From contig OY735206.1 of assembly GCA_963457665.1 (NCBI GenBank), forward strand, positions 51,487,368 to 51,551,367: a stretch of 64,000 nucleotides of DNA, given 5' to 3'. This DNA comes from Thysanoteuthis rhombus. Taxonomy: Eukaryota; Mollusca; Cephalopoda; Oegopsida; Thysanoteuthidae. The notes below the pieces were generated by a model, which worked only from the letters and a program-made list of their open reading frames with translations, was not told where the DNA came from and did not search any database. Below are positions 11,957 to 23,378 of the stretch, piece by piece. The position numbers and the translations under genes are program-made. How positions within the stretch are numbered: position 1 is the stretch's first letter; each line of letters begins with the position of its first letter.

Positions 11957-12352
11957 TTATGAAATAATACTGTTTCTATCAGGCCAGTGTGTCCAAACCT
12001 TTCGAGCCCATGCATCCTTTTCACCATATTTCAGAGGGTCAGTCCCTATTTCCAAGATTGTCCAGCTCAAATTTTTTTTTTCTAAATGAGCAAATATACA
12101 TTTACTTGTATTATTTTTGAATAGGAAAAGTAATTCAATTATACGAGCAGTGCAAAAAAGATCACCATTCCAAATGTTTGAATCTGCCAGTCTGATCCTG
12201 AAATCTTCCACAGAGGGAATTCTCCTCTGGTTAAGAGCCTCTGTATCAGCCATATACTCATTTATTACTTTATAGTGATTTGCTTGAAAAACATATGTAA
12301 ATACATACAAATATATATCATGACTTATTCTCTTCTGAAGAGCCCAGAGCAA
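11957..12352 (-). other. Unrecognised 131-codon open frame, possibly transposon-derived
   Basis: This minus-strand open frame includes NQRRIPSVEDFRIRLADSN and KYGEKDAWARKVWTHWP. In this AT-rich DNA 131 codons is longer than most chance frames, and the composition of the central part is less biased than that of neighbouring frames. The 3' edge reads on the plus strand as a TCAGGCCAGTGTGTCCAAAC stretch, which resembles the termini of hAT-type elements. I do not recognise the protein. It may be a hAT-derived remnant or chance. Confidence 0.25.
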
Positions 12353-12989
12353 AGCATAAAAAAAAAACTCTCATGATAACTTGTTTTTTTTTACATGAAC
12401 TGCCAATAATGCAAGTAGCTGGCCGATAACCTTGAATCAAAACCTGGATGCAATCTAATTCAGTTCATTTTTATGTGGCTGATTCTTCAACCAATTCAGT
12501 TAACATATAACATACTAAATTAGTAATTCATATTAGCAGTTTGTTTTATTTTCCTAATGCTGCCCCCACAAAATTATGAGATGTACAAATATTTAAACTG
12601 GATAATAATTCAATTTAAATTTACTCCAGTCAAAGTAGGTATATAAATATTTGGTTCAGAAGGAATTCACCAATTCTTCTGATGTTCTGGTCTATGCTAG
12701 CCAATCAGATTTGTTATTTGATTATGCATGATACCATTCTAATCGATTTTATAGTTATAAGCAATAACACATAAGAAAATCTACAGGTATGTAGAGATTC
12801 TTTTAAACCATAAAGTAAAATTGCCATGTTTATATTCTTTTCTAAAATTCTTTCAGATTTGATAGCATGAAAAATATTAAACAACAGAGCAAAACTAATA
12901 TTATCAGTAGAAAAAATGCAAAAATCATATATTACAAGTCTGGTTAGTCAATCAATAGAAACTATCATTTGTCTTTTATCAGTATGTTG

Positions 12990-13385
12990 AGTTGGGGTGA
13001 TCAATTAAAAAATTGGAAAAATGGGTGATTAATGAATAAGTTAATTTTTGATTTCGTTGGACAGTGATTACTAAAAATGCCTGGAATTTTCCAAAAACAA
13101 GTGTGAATGTTGCCAGATAAACTATCAGGCGAATTTCTCATTAATTTACTTGGTATACGGAATCCTCAAGAAAAAACCTATTTGAGGGGAGGGGAGTTCA
13201 AAAATGTTTTTTGTAGTCAGAATAAGGAGTAAATATTCAATTTTTTTAGCCTTCTAGCTCCATTGGTGCAGCCTGTGCATGTAATAGATACACAGCCAGT
13301 CAGAAAAACCAACTTGAAAACTGAACAAACCTATGTTGACAGTATTGTTGATGGTTCCTAATGAAAGCCACTAGAGAAAATTGAA
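12990..13385 (+). repeat. Interspersed repeat family A, copy 1
   Basis: Shared landmarks with 55795-57060, 30025-30320 and (inverted) 15690-16215 are GATCAATTAAAAAATTGGAA, GGGTGATTAA, ACAGTGATTACTAAAAATGC, GTGTGAATGTTGCCAGA, CCTTCTAGCTCCATTG, CAGCCAGTCAG, CCAACTTGAAAACTGAA and CTATGTTGACAGT. The unit is about 400-500 bp with no recognisable coding sequence. It is probably a non-autonomous element. Confidence 0.7.
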
Positions 13386-14755
13386 AGAAAAAAAAATTGT
13401 TCAAGGTGTGTATTTTTTGTCTGCGATGGATATATTTATACTAAAATATATATTTGTATAATTCATCTCTAAGTGGATAATCCTGTGATTTTTTTATGCA
13501 TACTATGCTAATATAATAGATAAAATACCTTGATAAAACAAAATATCAGTCAGAACCTTCCATTGGTGTTGGATGAGCTGACTCACAGCATTAAATTTTT
13601 CTTGCTCATAAATCATCAAGTTTTCATCGTTATTTGACCATGTTCCATGTGAATATTTGATACTTGCTTTCTGAAATGCTGAAATGCCTCAAATTTAAAT
13701 TTTAAAATAGCATTTCTAATATCTGGAGAGTTACTGAATGACCTCAGGATGCATGAATTCAACTTGCTCAAGTTTTAACTATTACCAGTAAATTAGCCAT
13801 AATTTTCATCACATTTCATGAGGTATTTACCTGAATTTATACGATATATATAGCATGTCAGACTAGCAATTTAGTCATCTGCAATCGAATCACACCAAAA
13901 ATAAGGCACTTAAATGTTTCATTTAGAATAAGACCCGATATTTAAAAACATACATTCACAGGAAGATGTAGTTCACTGTCTTTTTTATTTTCATTTTTTG
14001 CAGAATGACAACATATTAGTTTGTCAGAAAAAAGATATAATGAAATGTGAAATATAAAACATTCTTTTGGCCTCCAACCCCAGAACCAACATGCAAAGAT
14101 AATTTTTCAGTTTACTATTGTCACATATTTGATAGAGTATTAACAGAGTATTCCATCTGCTCATAACCATTAAATTATTACAATTTTTTTTGCCAAAAGG
14201 CAAGCAAGATGATTGGATCAATGCCTTTTTCTGGTCGATACAAATAAATGTTTCCTCAAAAATATAGGGAAAAGAGCAAATATGATGAGTTGGAAGACTG
14301 CTTTTTATCACTAAACGGAAGTAAATAGTGCTGGACAAGTTTGAGAAGGACAAGAAAAATCATTGGAGGATGGAATTAGGAAGTTATCAGAACAAAGGCA
14401 GAAAATAGAACAGAACAGTAAATATGTTGTTCAATAAAGTTGATATCAAAAATCTTCAAAAAATTGTCCTTTACAAAGGTGCATCAGTCTTCTCTACCGA
14501 GTGAAACTAATTATTAGAAATCTCTTTTTTCATCTTCATTGTCTGCCAATTCATTCAACATTGCGTATGTGTATGTATTCGATTAATTGATGTGCAATGC
14601 TTTCATGGATTCAGAATGACAATGTTAACATGTAAATGACTGAGTTCTTGGGGTCAGAATTTGACCATTTTCATTACTGTCAGTGAATTCCAGCATTTTG
14701 TGAATCTAAATGAATAAGCATATGATTTCTGTACCAGACCAAAGAAATTGCAAGA

Positions 14756-15190
14756 ATTCAGGCAGTAGTTGACACTGGCAAAACCAACTCAATCTAAAGA
14801 ATGTGCTGCACATGGAATTTCTTTTACTATTAGATTTATTTCTTTGATTCTTGCTTGAAGACCAGCATATTTACCCGACATATTTGCAGCATTATCATAA
14901 CTGACTTCTGCAGTTATCTAGAGAACATGTCAATTCCTCAAGAGTTTTTAGTACCTTGCTGAAGACTTGTACCAATATGACTAAGAATGGAAAGAAATTC
15001 CAAGAACCTCTCAACAGGATACCCACTTTTATTGACATATTGTACAATGAGAGTCAACTGATTTACGTGGCTAACATCAAGTGTTCCTTTACAAATGGCG
15101 AATAAAACGTCGTCTTTGTTCAATAAATTCATCTTATTGTTGAGAAAAATCAACTTGCTGTCCCATACCCCTTGTTTCCATAACATGAAA
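14756..15190 (-). pseudogene. hAT-superfamily transposase remnant
   Basis: The minus strand encodes LDVSHVNQLTLIVQYVNKSG followed by YPVERFLEFLSILSHIGTSL. Further 3' are SVMIMLQICR/YDNAANMSGKYAGLQARIKE-like and EIPCAAHSL-like stretches spread over frames. These match in order the hAT transposase (TTF-type zinc-finger, DUF4371-like) blocks DxTxDISHxEQLxxVxRYV, ERFLxFxxxxSHTG, YDNAANMSGKYxGLQARI and PCAAHSLNL. The catalytic C-terminal half and the termini were not seen. Multiple frame changes and stops make this an inactive DNA transposon fossil. Confidence 0.75.
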
Positions 15191-15689
15191 TATCCTATGA
15201 AAGAGATTGATCAAACTTTACTATCAATTCTGAAATTCCCATATAATTTCCATAAAGAGAATTCGAACATTTCATCATCTCCTCAAAATGCAATAGATAA
15301 CTTTAACTTCTGCAATCATCTAGAAAACGAGTTGAGATAATGACCATGAATTGAATATAACACTAATGGTCCTTATAATTGATGAATTACGACATTTTAA
15401 GCAAAGAAAATTTGTGATCATCACAAATATTTGATTTTTTTCTTGTGTAATCGGTGCTACTAAGCAGTAATTCCATGTGAACACCATTCCATTTAACTGG
15501 AATCAACTGTATATTATTATTGAATGATAAGGACTGTGCTGATAACATAGAATCTTTACTATTGTTTATTATGCCTATGTTTCTTAAGATACGTGGGAGA
15601 AATGATTGAGGTTAATTTTGTTTCGGCTATCTTGAAAATAATGGGTTATCTGTTTTGCTTTTATTTTTGCATATGTGCCACATTTAATT

Positions 15690-15751
15690 ATTAGAAACCA
15701 TCAACCAAAACTGTCAACAGGGGTCTCTTTAGTTTTCAAGTTAGGCTGGTT

Positions 15752-15833
<82 letters not shown>

Positions 15834-16215
15834 ATGTATCATACATACAGACTACGTCAATAGAGCTAGAGGGCTGAAAACTTCAACATTTACTCCTCAT
15901 TGTCTAGAAAAAACATTTTTTGTTATTTGAATATCCCCCTCTTATAAGTTCCAGGGAGGTTCAATTTGCAGTGTCAGTTGATGCTTAATTGGTCCCTTAG
16001 TTTGTGTCAGCAGCATTCATGCTAGTTTTTTGTTTTTTTAATCTGGATTTTTTTAGTGATCACTGCCCAACAAAAGGAGAGAGAAGTAACTTATTTATTG
16101 ATCACCCCTTTTTCTGATTTTTTTTTAACTGATCAATCCCAGCATGGCATGCAGCCAAAGGATATTGGTCACATGATGGTTTTTCATCAGGTGACTAACC
16201 AGACCTGTTTGAATA
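15690..16215 (-). repeat. Interspersed repeat family A, copy 2, with TA/GT microsatellite
   Basis: The reverse complement of 12990-13385 is recognisable: AAAACTGTCAACA, TTTTCAAGTT, AATAGAGCTAGAGGGCTGAAAA, TGGTCCCTTAGTTTGTGTC, AGCAGCATTCA, TAGTGATCACTGCCCAACAA and TTGATCACCCC. It extends further with AGCATGGCATGCAGCCAAAG, GGTCACATGATGG and GGTGACTAACCAGA, which also occur at 4680-4775. An uninterrupted (TA)28 at 15754-15809 runs into (GT)12 to 15833, inside the repeat where the other copies have the GCCAGTCAG region. Confidence 0.7.
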
Positions 16216-16609
16216 TTCATTGGAGTTGATGTTAGCAAAACAAAAGGCCTTTCTGTTATGATAATTTAATGGCACCATTCATCCTCTTCATTTCCTTAGA
16301 GATGATAACCAATATCATGAGGAAGAGGAACCAATAGAGAAAGTCAAGAATTTAAGATTCTCAACTGCCAAAATAATCAGGTACAATAAAAAAAAAATGA
16401 ATAAAAAACCATAAACTATTAGCAAATGAAAAAAAGTTTCAAGAAATTTTATTAGTGAATTATGTTGAAAGATTTACAAATCTAATTGCTTCTGATCCAC
16501 TTTGTTGTTGATGATATAATAAATAGTAGTATTCTGGGATGAGGCCTTAGAACCTGGTTCAAGAGTCCATCACTAACATATTTTGATCACTTCATATTTT
16601 GTTTGACGT

Positions 16610-16790
16610 TCAGATGATATTACATAGAGATCTATATCAGGGTCATAAATAATTCCTTTTCACTCCTACTGTCTGTCCAGGCAGTTTTTAAATGCATTCA
16701 GGCTTGGTGCCTCCATTATCATCAATGGAAGATTGTTCCACTGATCAATGACTTGGCACTTGAAAGTTGATATAGCGTTTTTTCAACCCA
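16610..16790 (-). mobile_element. CR1/L2-like LINE, extreme C-terminus of reverse transcriptase ORF
   Basis: The minus strand encodes STFKCQVIDQWNNLPLMIME followed by APSLNAFKNCLDRQ and a stop. This is the conserved ending W-N-x-L-P-x-x-(V/M)-...-A-x-S-(L/V)-N-x-F-K-x-x-L-D of ORF2 in the CR1/L2/jockey group, distinct from the RTE copies elsewhere in the window. Only this tail is clear. The flanking mariner remnant begins about 40 bp away. Confidence 0.65.
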
Positions 16791-16829
16791 TAACAGCAAC
16801 AGCATTAACTTGAGCAGTTGTATTGATTT

Positions 16830-17180
16830 CCAAGTACAATTTCAAATTAGGACATCATGGTGCTCAAGCAGCTAATAACATCAACAAAGCATTTGGAATG
16901 AACTCTACTACACTCTGAACTGTGCAGCATTCGTTCAATAGGTTTAGGTCTGCAAATATAGATATCAATAATAAACTTTGAGGGAGGCCCAAACCGGTTC
17001 TTAATTATGAAGGTTTATCAGCAGTCATGGCCAGTGATCCACACACAGCAGCTGGAGCACTTTGTAGAGATTTCAAAACGTCAACAATGACCATATCACA
17101 ACATCTCAAGACAATAAGAAAGACTAAAAGTTGGAAAAATGGGTTCCTGAATAAAATGCTCCCTGACAGTGATTGACACC
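16830..17180 (+). mobile_element. mariner transposase remnant, N-terminal helix-turn-helix region
   Basis: The forward translation contains HHGAQAANNINKAFGMN, FNRFRSANIDINNKL, GRPKPV, MASDPHTAAGALCRDFKTST and MTISQHLKTIRKTK, then EKWVPE. This is the mariner DNA-binding domain (AAxNINxxFG...VQxWFxxFRxGxxxLxxxxRxGRP...TTRELAxxFxVSxxTVxxHLKxIGxxKKLxKWVPH). It carries several stops. No catalytic domain follows in the next kilobase. Confidence 0.8.
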
Positions 17181-18432
17181 ACATCTCTCAATTGACTATG
17201 TCTAAGTACAAAGAATTAGCATATTAAATCTTGCAACATCCTTCATATTTACCATAGTCTGTGAAGGTTTGAATTCTTTTAATACGGAATACTGTGATAA
17301 TTGCAAAATCCAAAATGCATAAGAAAATGTATTACTGTTTACATCATAGTAGTTTAAAAAGGGTTTTAAAATTAAATAAGTAAATTTCAAAAAAAGTGCA
17401 CAATAATTGTCAGTACTGTACATGAAATAACTGAATTGTGACAGTTGCACTTGCATTATTTTCTGAGCCCCCCCCCCTCATACCCATCTTCCTCAATGAT
17501 AATCTACAGCCTTCTGATTGAGTGTTGAAACTTGGCAAAGCAAATTTCCGGTAAAAAAATTGCAAAGTCTAATGATTGAATTTTTAAATTCCACTTTCAA
17601 TTACTAATGTTACTATGATGATTTTCATTCATTTATAGCACTGCTAATAACCTTAGTAACATTCATCAAGTGTGGGCTATTGCAAATTCTTCAATGAGGG
17701 GGTTAAAATGCACCCTTTAGACATATCTTTGAATACAACATTTTACATCAGTTTTTCTAGAAGATAGATGAGTATTAAATGACCAACATTTTGAAAAATA
17801 AAATATAAAATTCTATATTTACTAAATAGGCAATGAAAATTTTGGTATCTGCTTACTTTCTATTTATGTTTTTAGTATTTATTCTGCCACTGAAAATGTA
17901 ATCATTAATTAGAGTGATTGAAAGTTTTCACAAATCCTACCCATGATAATACGGGTTGTACAAACAAATAGTCATTATATAATACTAGATAGTCCCCATA
18001 AAAAAATTCATTTATATATCTTGATTCCTACAAGATTATTTTTTTTCCAGAAAAGAAACAGCATTCGCTCAAGTGGAAGAATCCATTATTTCAAGCAGTG
18101 TGAAGGAGATATTTTTATTAGCAAAATCATTACCTTCAAGTCAAAAAGTCCACTTATAAACAGAGAGACAACCAGGAACCAAGAAAAAAAAATCACTGTT
18201 CATTATATACATAGATTGAAAGAATCTGAAAAGGCTCTTGTCTTTGAATTATCATGCAATGAGGGAAATTTTGGGATAAAGTTATATAAAAGTAAAGTAA
18301 TTCATGATTATCATCAAGTTAGCTGTATTGGGAGGAGTAGATTCAAGAATAAGGTTCCATATCAACTAATTACTGGCCAACCTGATTTCTCCAGAGTTAT
18401 TGCTCTTGAAACTATAGATAGATGTATTCAAT

Positions 18433-18892
18433 GTTTGTCTGGAAAGTATCCAGCTATTTTGAATATCTTGAGAACTGATTGCGCAACTTTGATAAAACTT
18501 TGGAACCATGGGGACCTTAATGCACATGTGTGAACAGAAACTCCATTGGATTTACTCAGCAGGCAATGAGATGCCATTCAGTGAGCTTGTACACTGTGTG
18601 ACTATCACATTCGCGATGACCAAGCAAGTCATCTTTTACAGGGTTTTTTGGCAAATCATTGCACATCTAGGTCTCTAAGCCTCCCTACAATCAAGATTTG
18701 GTGCCTTGCAGCTTCTGGCTTTCCCCAAAAGAAATTTCAGATTATGGATGAGATTAGGGAAAATGCAATGAGGCAACTGACATCAATCTCGAAAGAGGAC
18801 TTTGCAGATTTTTTTTTTTTAAATGAAAAATAAATGCACGGAATGGGGTTTTGCTGATATTAAATTGCTTGATACTTTCCAGACAGACCTGG
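18433..18892 (+). mobile_element. Internally deleted mariner element with both terminal repeats
   Basis: The left end TGTCTGGAAAGTATCCAG and right end GATACTTTCCAGACAGACCT are inverted repeats of each other and of the group terminus GGTCTGTxTxGAAAGTATxC. Between them lie readable C-terminal transposase pieces (YNQDLVPCSFWLS, a GKCNEATDINLERGL-like stretch). The sequence follows the same order as 8895-9320, including TTGAATATCT/CTTGAGAAC near the left end and a GATGACCAAGC block. Element length is about 460 bp, against about 1.3 kb for an intact mariner. Confidence 0.8.
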
Positions 18893-19029
18893 CATACAAA
18901 TAAATTTCTTATGAAATATACAGAGTAAGAATGAACACAATCTAAAAATAGCCAACTATAGTTATAAGGAACTTGAAGACTTCTCTCCAAATGTACGTTT
19001 AGGAGTAACATTTGTTGAGAATTTTCATA

Positions 19030-19200
19030 GTCTCCAAATAATGTCAGAGAGACTGAATGAAGAAAACAAGAAAAATGGTCTTCCCATGAACTTCAGTAGA
19101 AACCAATGTCATGTGCAACAAACATGCTGAGGACCAAGACACAACAATCAAAATTGAAATGAACATACATCATATCAAACTGACCACTCTTTAAGCAATG
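19030..19200 (+). mobile_element. RTE LINE fragment (thumb region of reverse transcriptase)
   Basis: Forward translation gives LQIMSERLNEENKKNGLPMN then FSRNQCH, matching LQLMLDDLNEESKK...MNFSKTKIMCN of the copy at 38244-38564. It is short, diverged and flanked by unrelated AT-rich DNA. It lies 140 bp from slo exon 6. Confidence 0.7.
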
Positions 19201-19341
19201 TCAATATAAACATCTCAAATTGATGAAAACTACATCGTCAGTTTTAAACTTTTCAATACAGTTAGGACCATTTTTAAATTCTTACCATTTGACATATATT
19301 AATCATAAAAATGGCGATTTTGAAAAGCCTGCATACTTTAC

Positions 19342-19447
19342 CTTTACTCTTTCAAGGTCATTTGCATCCATGACAGTACCTTGAAAAAACTCCACTTGTG
19401 TAAAGTGCCTCTTTAACAAACCTTCAAGCTCCAAATCAGGGAGCTGC
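19342..19447 (-). CDS. slo: slo exon 6 of the window: RCK1, with the E399 equivalent
   Basis: This 106-nt exon encodes (T)[19 protein letters not shown] followed by [16 protein letters not shown]. It aligns with human [33 protein letters not shown]. The Glu of TQVE aligns with E399, a ligand of the low-affinity Mg2+ site. The acceptor is TTTCTTTCAG; the split codon AC|G gives Thr. The donor is GTAAAG/GTAAAG, a repeated hexamer across the splice site that offers a second GT 6 nt upstream and so could give a two-residue (Val-Lys) length variant. Confidence 0.95.
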
Positions 19448-19987
19448 CTGAAAGAAAAAAAACCAAACAAATCCATATATATGTAAAACAGTACAAATTC
19501 CAAGTTGAATGTATTTAAAGTAACACAAATGAATTCTAATACTGACCAAAATCTTTCTAACTACCATCTTTGATGGCCATTATAAGACCTCCTTTATTTC
19601 CGTAGAAGATGAGAAAAGAGAACATTTTCCTGAATTCTCGTTTATCATCTAGTTTTCTAAATCCTATCAAAGTTCTAACCTATAAGTTTATCTTCATAAT
19701 TGAATTTCAAAACCCTTAATTCTCATAATATTGTTACAAACAGATTCTAAACTTGTAATTTCAACAATTATACACAAGGATATATCAATATGTCAATTTT
19801 GATCTGAAATTTTCACTGTATAATGTTCAGTATGTGACCAATATACACTACTGAATTAAGTGTATTGAAAGTAAAGATGTTATGTTGAAAAATAAATATT
19901 TTTTGCATAAAATAAATGATTTTATATATATTATCAAATGAAAAAATGTTTTCCCCAAAACAAATTGTTTCATACTTTTAACATATT

Positions 19988-19989
<2 letters not shown>

Positions 19990-20023
<34 letters not shown>

Positions 20024-20296
20024 GATATATATTTATATATATGAAGAATGTGATTCCAAAGCATGATGAATGTAAATGTGTTTAATTAAATTGAAAATCA
20101 AATTCAGGATTTGAATTGTTTCATTCTATTGTAACCTTTTTTTTATATATTATATGCAGTCTATGAGGTTTTAATGGGATGAAAAAATTCAAATGAACAA
20201 TTAAATTTTCAATTCAATTAGACAAATTTTTTTTTAATATTCAAAACAGCACTTATCAAATTTTAGAATCACACTCCTTCTATGTATGTATGTATG

Positions 20297-20362
<66 letters not shown>
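19990..20362. repeat. Microsatellites: (CT)n(TA)n and (TATG)n(TA)n
   Basis: (CT)6(TA)9-10 lies at 19990-20023 with broken TA tracts to 20043. TATG repeats followed by about 30 TA units lie at 20281-20362. Confidence 0.9.
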
Positions 20363-20365
<3 letters not shown>

Positions 20366-22261
20366 AAGCTTTAGTTAGCATTAGAAAAAGATATGAATAA
20401 AATTTCATCATGATTTGATCATTGCAATCTTTTGAGAAAGACACAACAAACTCAGTATTTCTCAAATTTATCCATTGTTTTGGCCATGCAAGATAAGTCA
20501 GTGTAGTCTACTGTCCTGCTAAAAAAATACATAACTTCCAGGAGAATTTTCAAGGTAGCAGCAATATATAAACAAGATGTGAATAGTTAGTCTTTTCTAA
20601 CTAAAATTATTACTAGAATCTAACAGTTTGCATTTTCTATCCTTTAAGAGTTAGGCCTACTTTAAAACCTCTTTGAGATTATTAGTTAAACTTCTCTACA
20701 GATAACATAATTTTCATGTTTACTGCAAGGAAACCCATAGTCAGACATAGAACCTGTTAATTAATGCATGGTTCTGCAGTCCGGGGCTCTGATCAACAAG
20801 CTATAAATTTTTTATTGAAGAAAAAAAAAAGAAATTCTTTTGAGACTAAATTCACAAGCAGCAAATAAACTATATCAATTTATGGATAGGTAAGATATAT
20901 TGGAAAACTAAAATGTTGCCTATCATATGATGTAATAAGGTTGGAAATATACTTTTGTAATTGTGGGTAATATCAGGTGCCGTCATTTTTAGTCATTCCT
21001 ACTTCAACTTTTCTATGAGATTCTTGTAATTAAAATGATTTTTCATCACCTCCGGGTGAAGAAAGATGACTGAACACCCACTTGATCATTGAACCAAGTT
21101 AACAGATAACACACCTACTGGGAACAAATGTATTTTTCACTATATTTTAAGAAAAAAGTTGGTGATAATCTTTTCCAAAATCCAATTCAGTAATCATTAA
21201 ATCAACAAATTTTCATTGAATTCTATTTCTATAATGGTTATGTTATTTTTTAAACATTTTTAGTTACAGAGTTTAATTTTTCTGTTGGTAGATATCAATC
21301 TTGGCATAATTGAAGTTGATTTTAATTGTCAAAAATTGGCATTAAAAACAGTCTAAAACCTACTCTTAGTGTGCAAAAGTAATCGTTCATGATTGACTTG
21401 AAGCTTTTTTATTGCAATAAAAAACAAAATTGTAATTTCAAATGATTGCAATACACTTTCAAATGCTCATCAAAAATCTATGATCATTGCTACAAATTTT
21501 CATGTTTTTGGTTCCTACCTGGCTGAGATGAGTAACGTATAAATTATACCATGCAGACATATTTTGAAGTTATGTTTGCTTAAACGAAAGGTGCATCTAG
21601 TCTTCAATCTTAGATATGTACAAAAAACATAGCAAAACATTTTTGTGCATTTCAGAAAAAATATTACATAGATGCACTTGGTAACTGCTGTGTAGTATCA
21701 AATTTCATTTTTGATTAGGTCATTCTAAAAAAAACATTTTAACTCGTGAGTAATGAAATATATACAAAACTAAAATCTGTTTCGGTTTTCTAAATATTTG
21801 TTCATCCTCTGGTATTTTTTTCTGCTTTTGTCATCAGCCATCATAAATTTTTGTTCTTCTAAGGTTCAGTTGTAAACAATTATGATTCTCTAACTTTTTA
21901 TTTTGAAAATTGTAACATGGCTGTCAGTTAATATCAATGTTTCATTCTTCTATACTTGATTTCCATGATAGGCAGAAGTCTTGCTTTTGTGTGTTATCTA
22001 TTCTATCCAAATGATTATGTAGGATCTTTGTTCTTCAAGTGTCAACCTGTCAAGGCTGATATTTTCTCTGCAAGCTTATATCTTTTTTTAAAAATTTTCA
22101 TAAAAATCTCAAGTTTTAATGAATTCCAGTAAAATACAATAATTTACTATTCATGGTCAAGACACAAAATTCTGTTCATAAAATATTTTTATAGCAATGA
22201 TTTAATACAGGTGTATATATATACATTATTAAGAAATAGATGTACGATTCAATAGAATGAT

Positions 22262-22437
22262 CATACATTGTGTTATATGATCACCCGTTATTACACAATG
22301 AACGTACCATTTGGCCTGGACAACGTAAATAGAATAAATGATTAAATACATTGTCTGGGCCAAATGGTACATTCACTGTGTAATAACAGGTGGTCATTTC
22401 TAATAAAAATTTCTACATAATATAACACAATTTATAA
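22262..22437. repeat. Foldback/MITE-like inverted repeat
   Basis: The arms are about 65-75 nt with a short central loop near 22325-22350. The left arm has ACATTGTGTTATATGATCAC, CGTTATTACACAATGAACGT and ACCATTTGGCCTGGACAA. The right arm has TTGTCTGGGCCAAATGGTAC, ATTCACTGTGTAATAACAGG, TGGTCAT and finally ATATAACACAAT. It would form a long imperfect hairpin in either transcript. No coding sequence. The right flank (22392-22440) recurs at 22602-22645 beyond the tRNA-like unit. Confidence 0.8.
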
Positions 22438-22473
22438 CCATTCTGTTGGATTAAATATCCATTTCTTGATAAC

Positions 22474-22566
22474 AACCGGCAACTGTTTAGCTCAATGGTA
22501 AAACTAATGCTACGTAGAAGCAGCTATTCTAACGGCTGCAGGTTTGATTCCTGCAGCAGACCCATT
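22474..22566 (+). repeat. tRNA-like unit (tRNA pseudogene or SINE head)
   Basis: TTTAGCTCAATGGTA matches a Pol III A box and GCAGGTTTGATTCCTGC contains a B box within a perfect 5-bp T stem and 7-nt loop. The acceptor halves pair only partly, so it is not a sound tRNA. A T7 run follows directly and could act as a Pol III terminator. It is bracketed by two diverged direct repeats of about 45 bp (22392-22440 and 22602-22645: GTG.TCATTTC.AATAA.A.TTTCT). Confidence 0.6.
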
Positions 22567-22648
22567 TTTTTCAATTCTTTATTGTATTCACGCTGACTAC
22601 GTGATCATTTCAAATAAGAGTTTCTGCGTAATGCAATTTATAATCATA

Positions 22649-22649
22649 A

Positions 22650-22707
<58 letters not shown>

Positions 22708-22708
22708 G
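22649..22708. repeat. Self-complementary (GT)n(AT)n(AC)n microsatellite
   Basis: GTGTGTGTGTATAT leads into a TA tract that ends in ATACACACACACAC. The whole block is a perfect palindrome by composition and can extrude as a cruciform or fold as a hairpin of up to about 28 bp. Confidence 0.85.
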
Positions 22709-23285
22709 TAGATATACAATGATTTGATACAGATATTCTCCACTTTTCAAAGATTCACTTGATATACTTTTTTTACTTTTATGAAAAAAGTCAAAACTGA
22801 AAACATTGTTTAGCCTCATTTTTTGCATTGAGCCATTATAGTAGCAGTGCACATCCACTTCTTCCATCCCCTATACCCCTGTCTCTTGTATCTCTCACAA
22901 TCCTAACTGCCAATGACTCTGCCTAACACACCATCATCATTATTATTATTATTTTGGAGGTTGGGGAATGCTCAAAAAATTTCCTCATAATTTAAAGGCA
23001 ACTGCCCTACTAGAGGCTATTTTCATTTATAAAAGATTCCCACAGGAATGCCCTGCTTTCATATAGCAGGGGAAATCCATACAAAGTTTTGCATAAGAAA
23101 TATGAATAAATCCCTAAGCTCACCAAATATCAGATTCTTATTCAGTACTAAATAAAACTCCAATTAAGGATGTTTTTTCTTCAAATCTTTGAGATAAGCT
23201 TAACTTCCTGTTCCTTAGTGCTCTCACAATCATGCTCAATCACTAAGGAATTTGACATGAACTATGTACTAAAATATATATACAA

Positions 23286-23378
23286 TGTAGACCCGTTGAA
23301 TCGCTTATAACAGGGTTTGAGTATGCAGCAAAGTAATTATGGACCCTGACTTCTGCGTTATAACAGGTCTACAATGTA
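23286..23378. repeat. Tigger/pogo-like MITE
   Basis: The ends are TGTAGACCCGTTGAATCGCT and, inverted, TGTAGACCTGTTATAACGCA. Between them are CGCTTATAACAGGG and GGACCCTGACTTCTGCGTTATAAC. The motif of GTAGACC, GTTATAACG and AGTCAGGGTCC is that of pogo/Tigger-group termini. At about 93 bp it is nearly all terminal repeat. Confidence 0.6.

Larger units (their letters stand above)
8585..19341 (-). other. slo intron (exon 6 to 7), 10.8 kb, repeat-rich
   Basis: This is the longest intron within the recognised exons. It holds mariner remnants (8895-9320, 16830-17180, 18433-18892), repeat family C (10440-10830), family A (12990-13385 and 15690-16215), a hAT transposase remnant (14756-15190), a CR1/L2-like LINE end (16610-16790) and an RTE fragment (19030-19200). 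I found nothing in 9420-10440, 10960-11950, 12400-12980, 13390-14750 or 17190-18430, and no slo-like alternative exon. Confidence 0.75.

Noticed and set aside
17943-18533. 196-codon plus-strand open frame, the longest outside the minisatellite
   Set aside because: No recognisable domain. Its 3' end runs into the left terminal repeat and body of the deleted mariner element at 18433, and its composition is that of AT-rich background. Probably chance.
22474-22566. Functional tRNA gene
   Set aside because: The T arm is good, but the acceptor halves pair at only about five of seven positions and the D and anticodon arms are irregular. Treated as a tRNA-like repeat unit.
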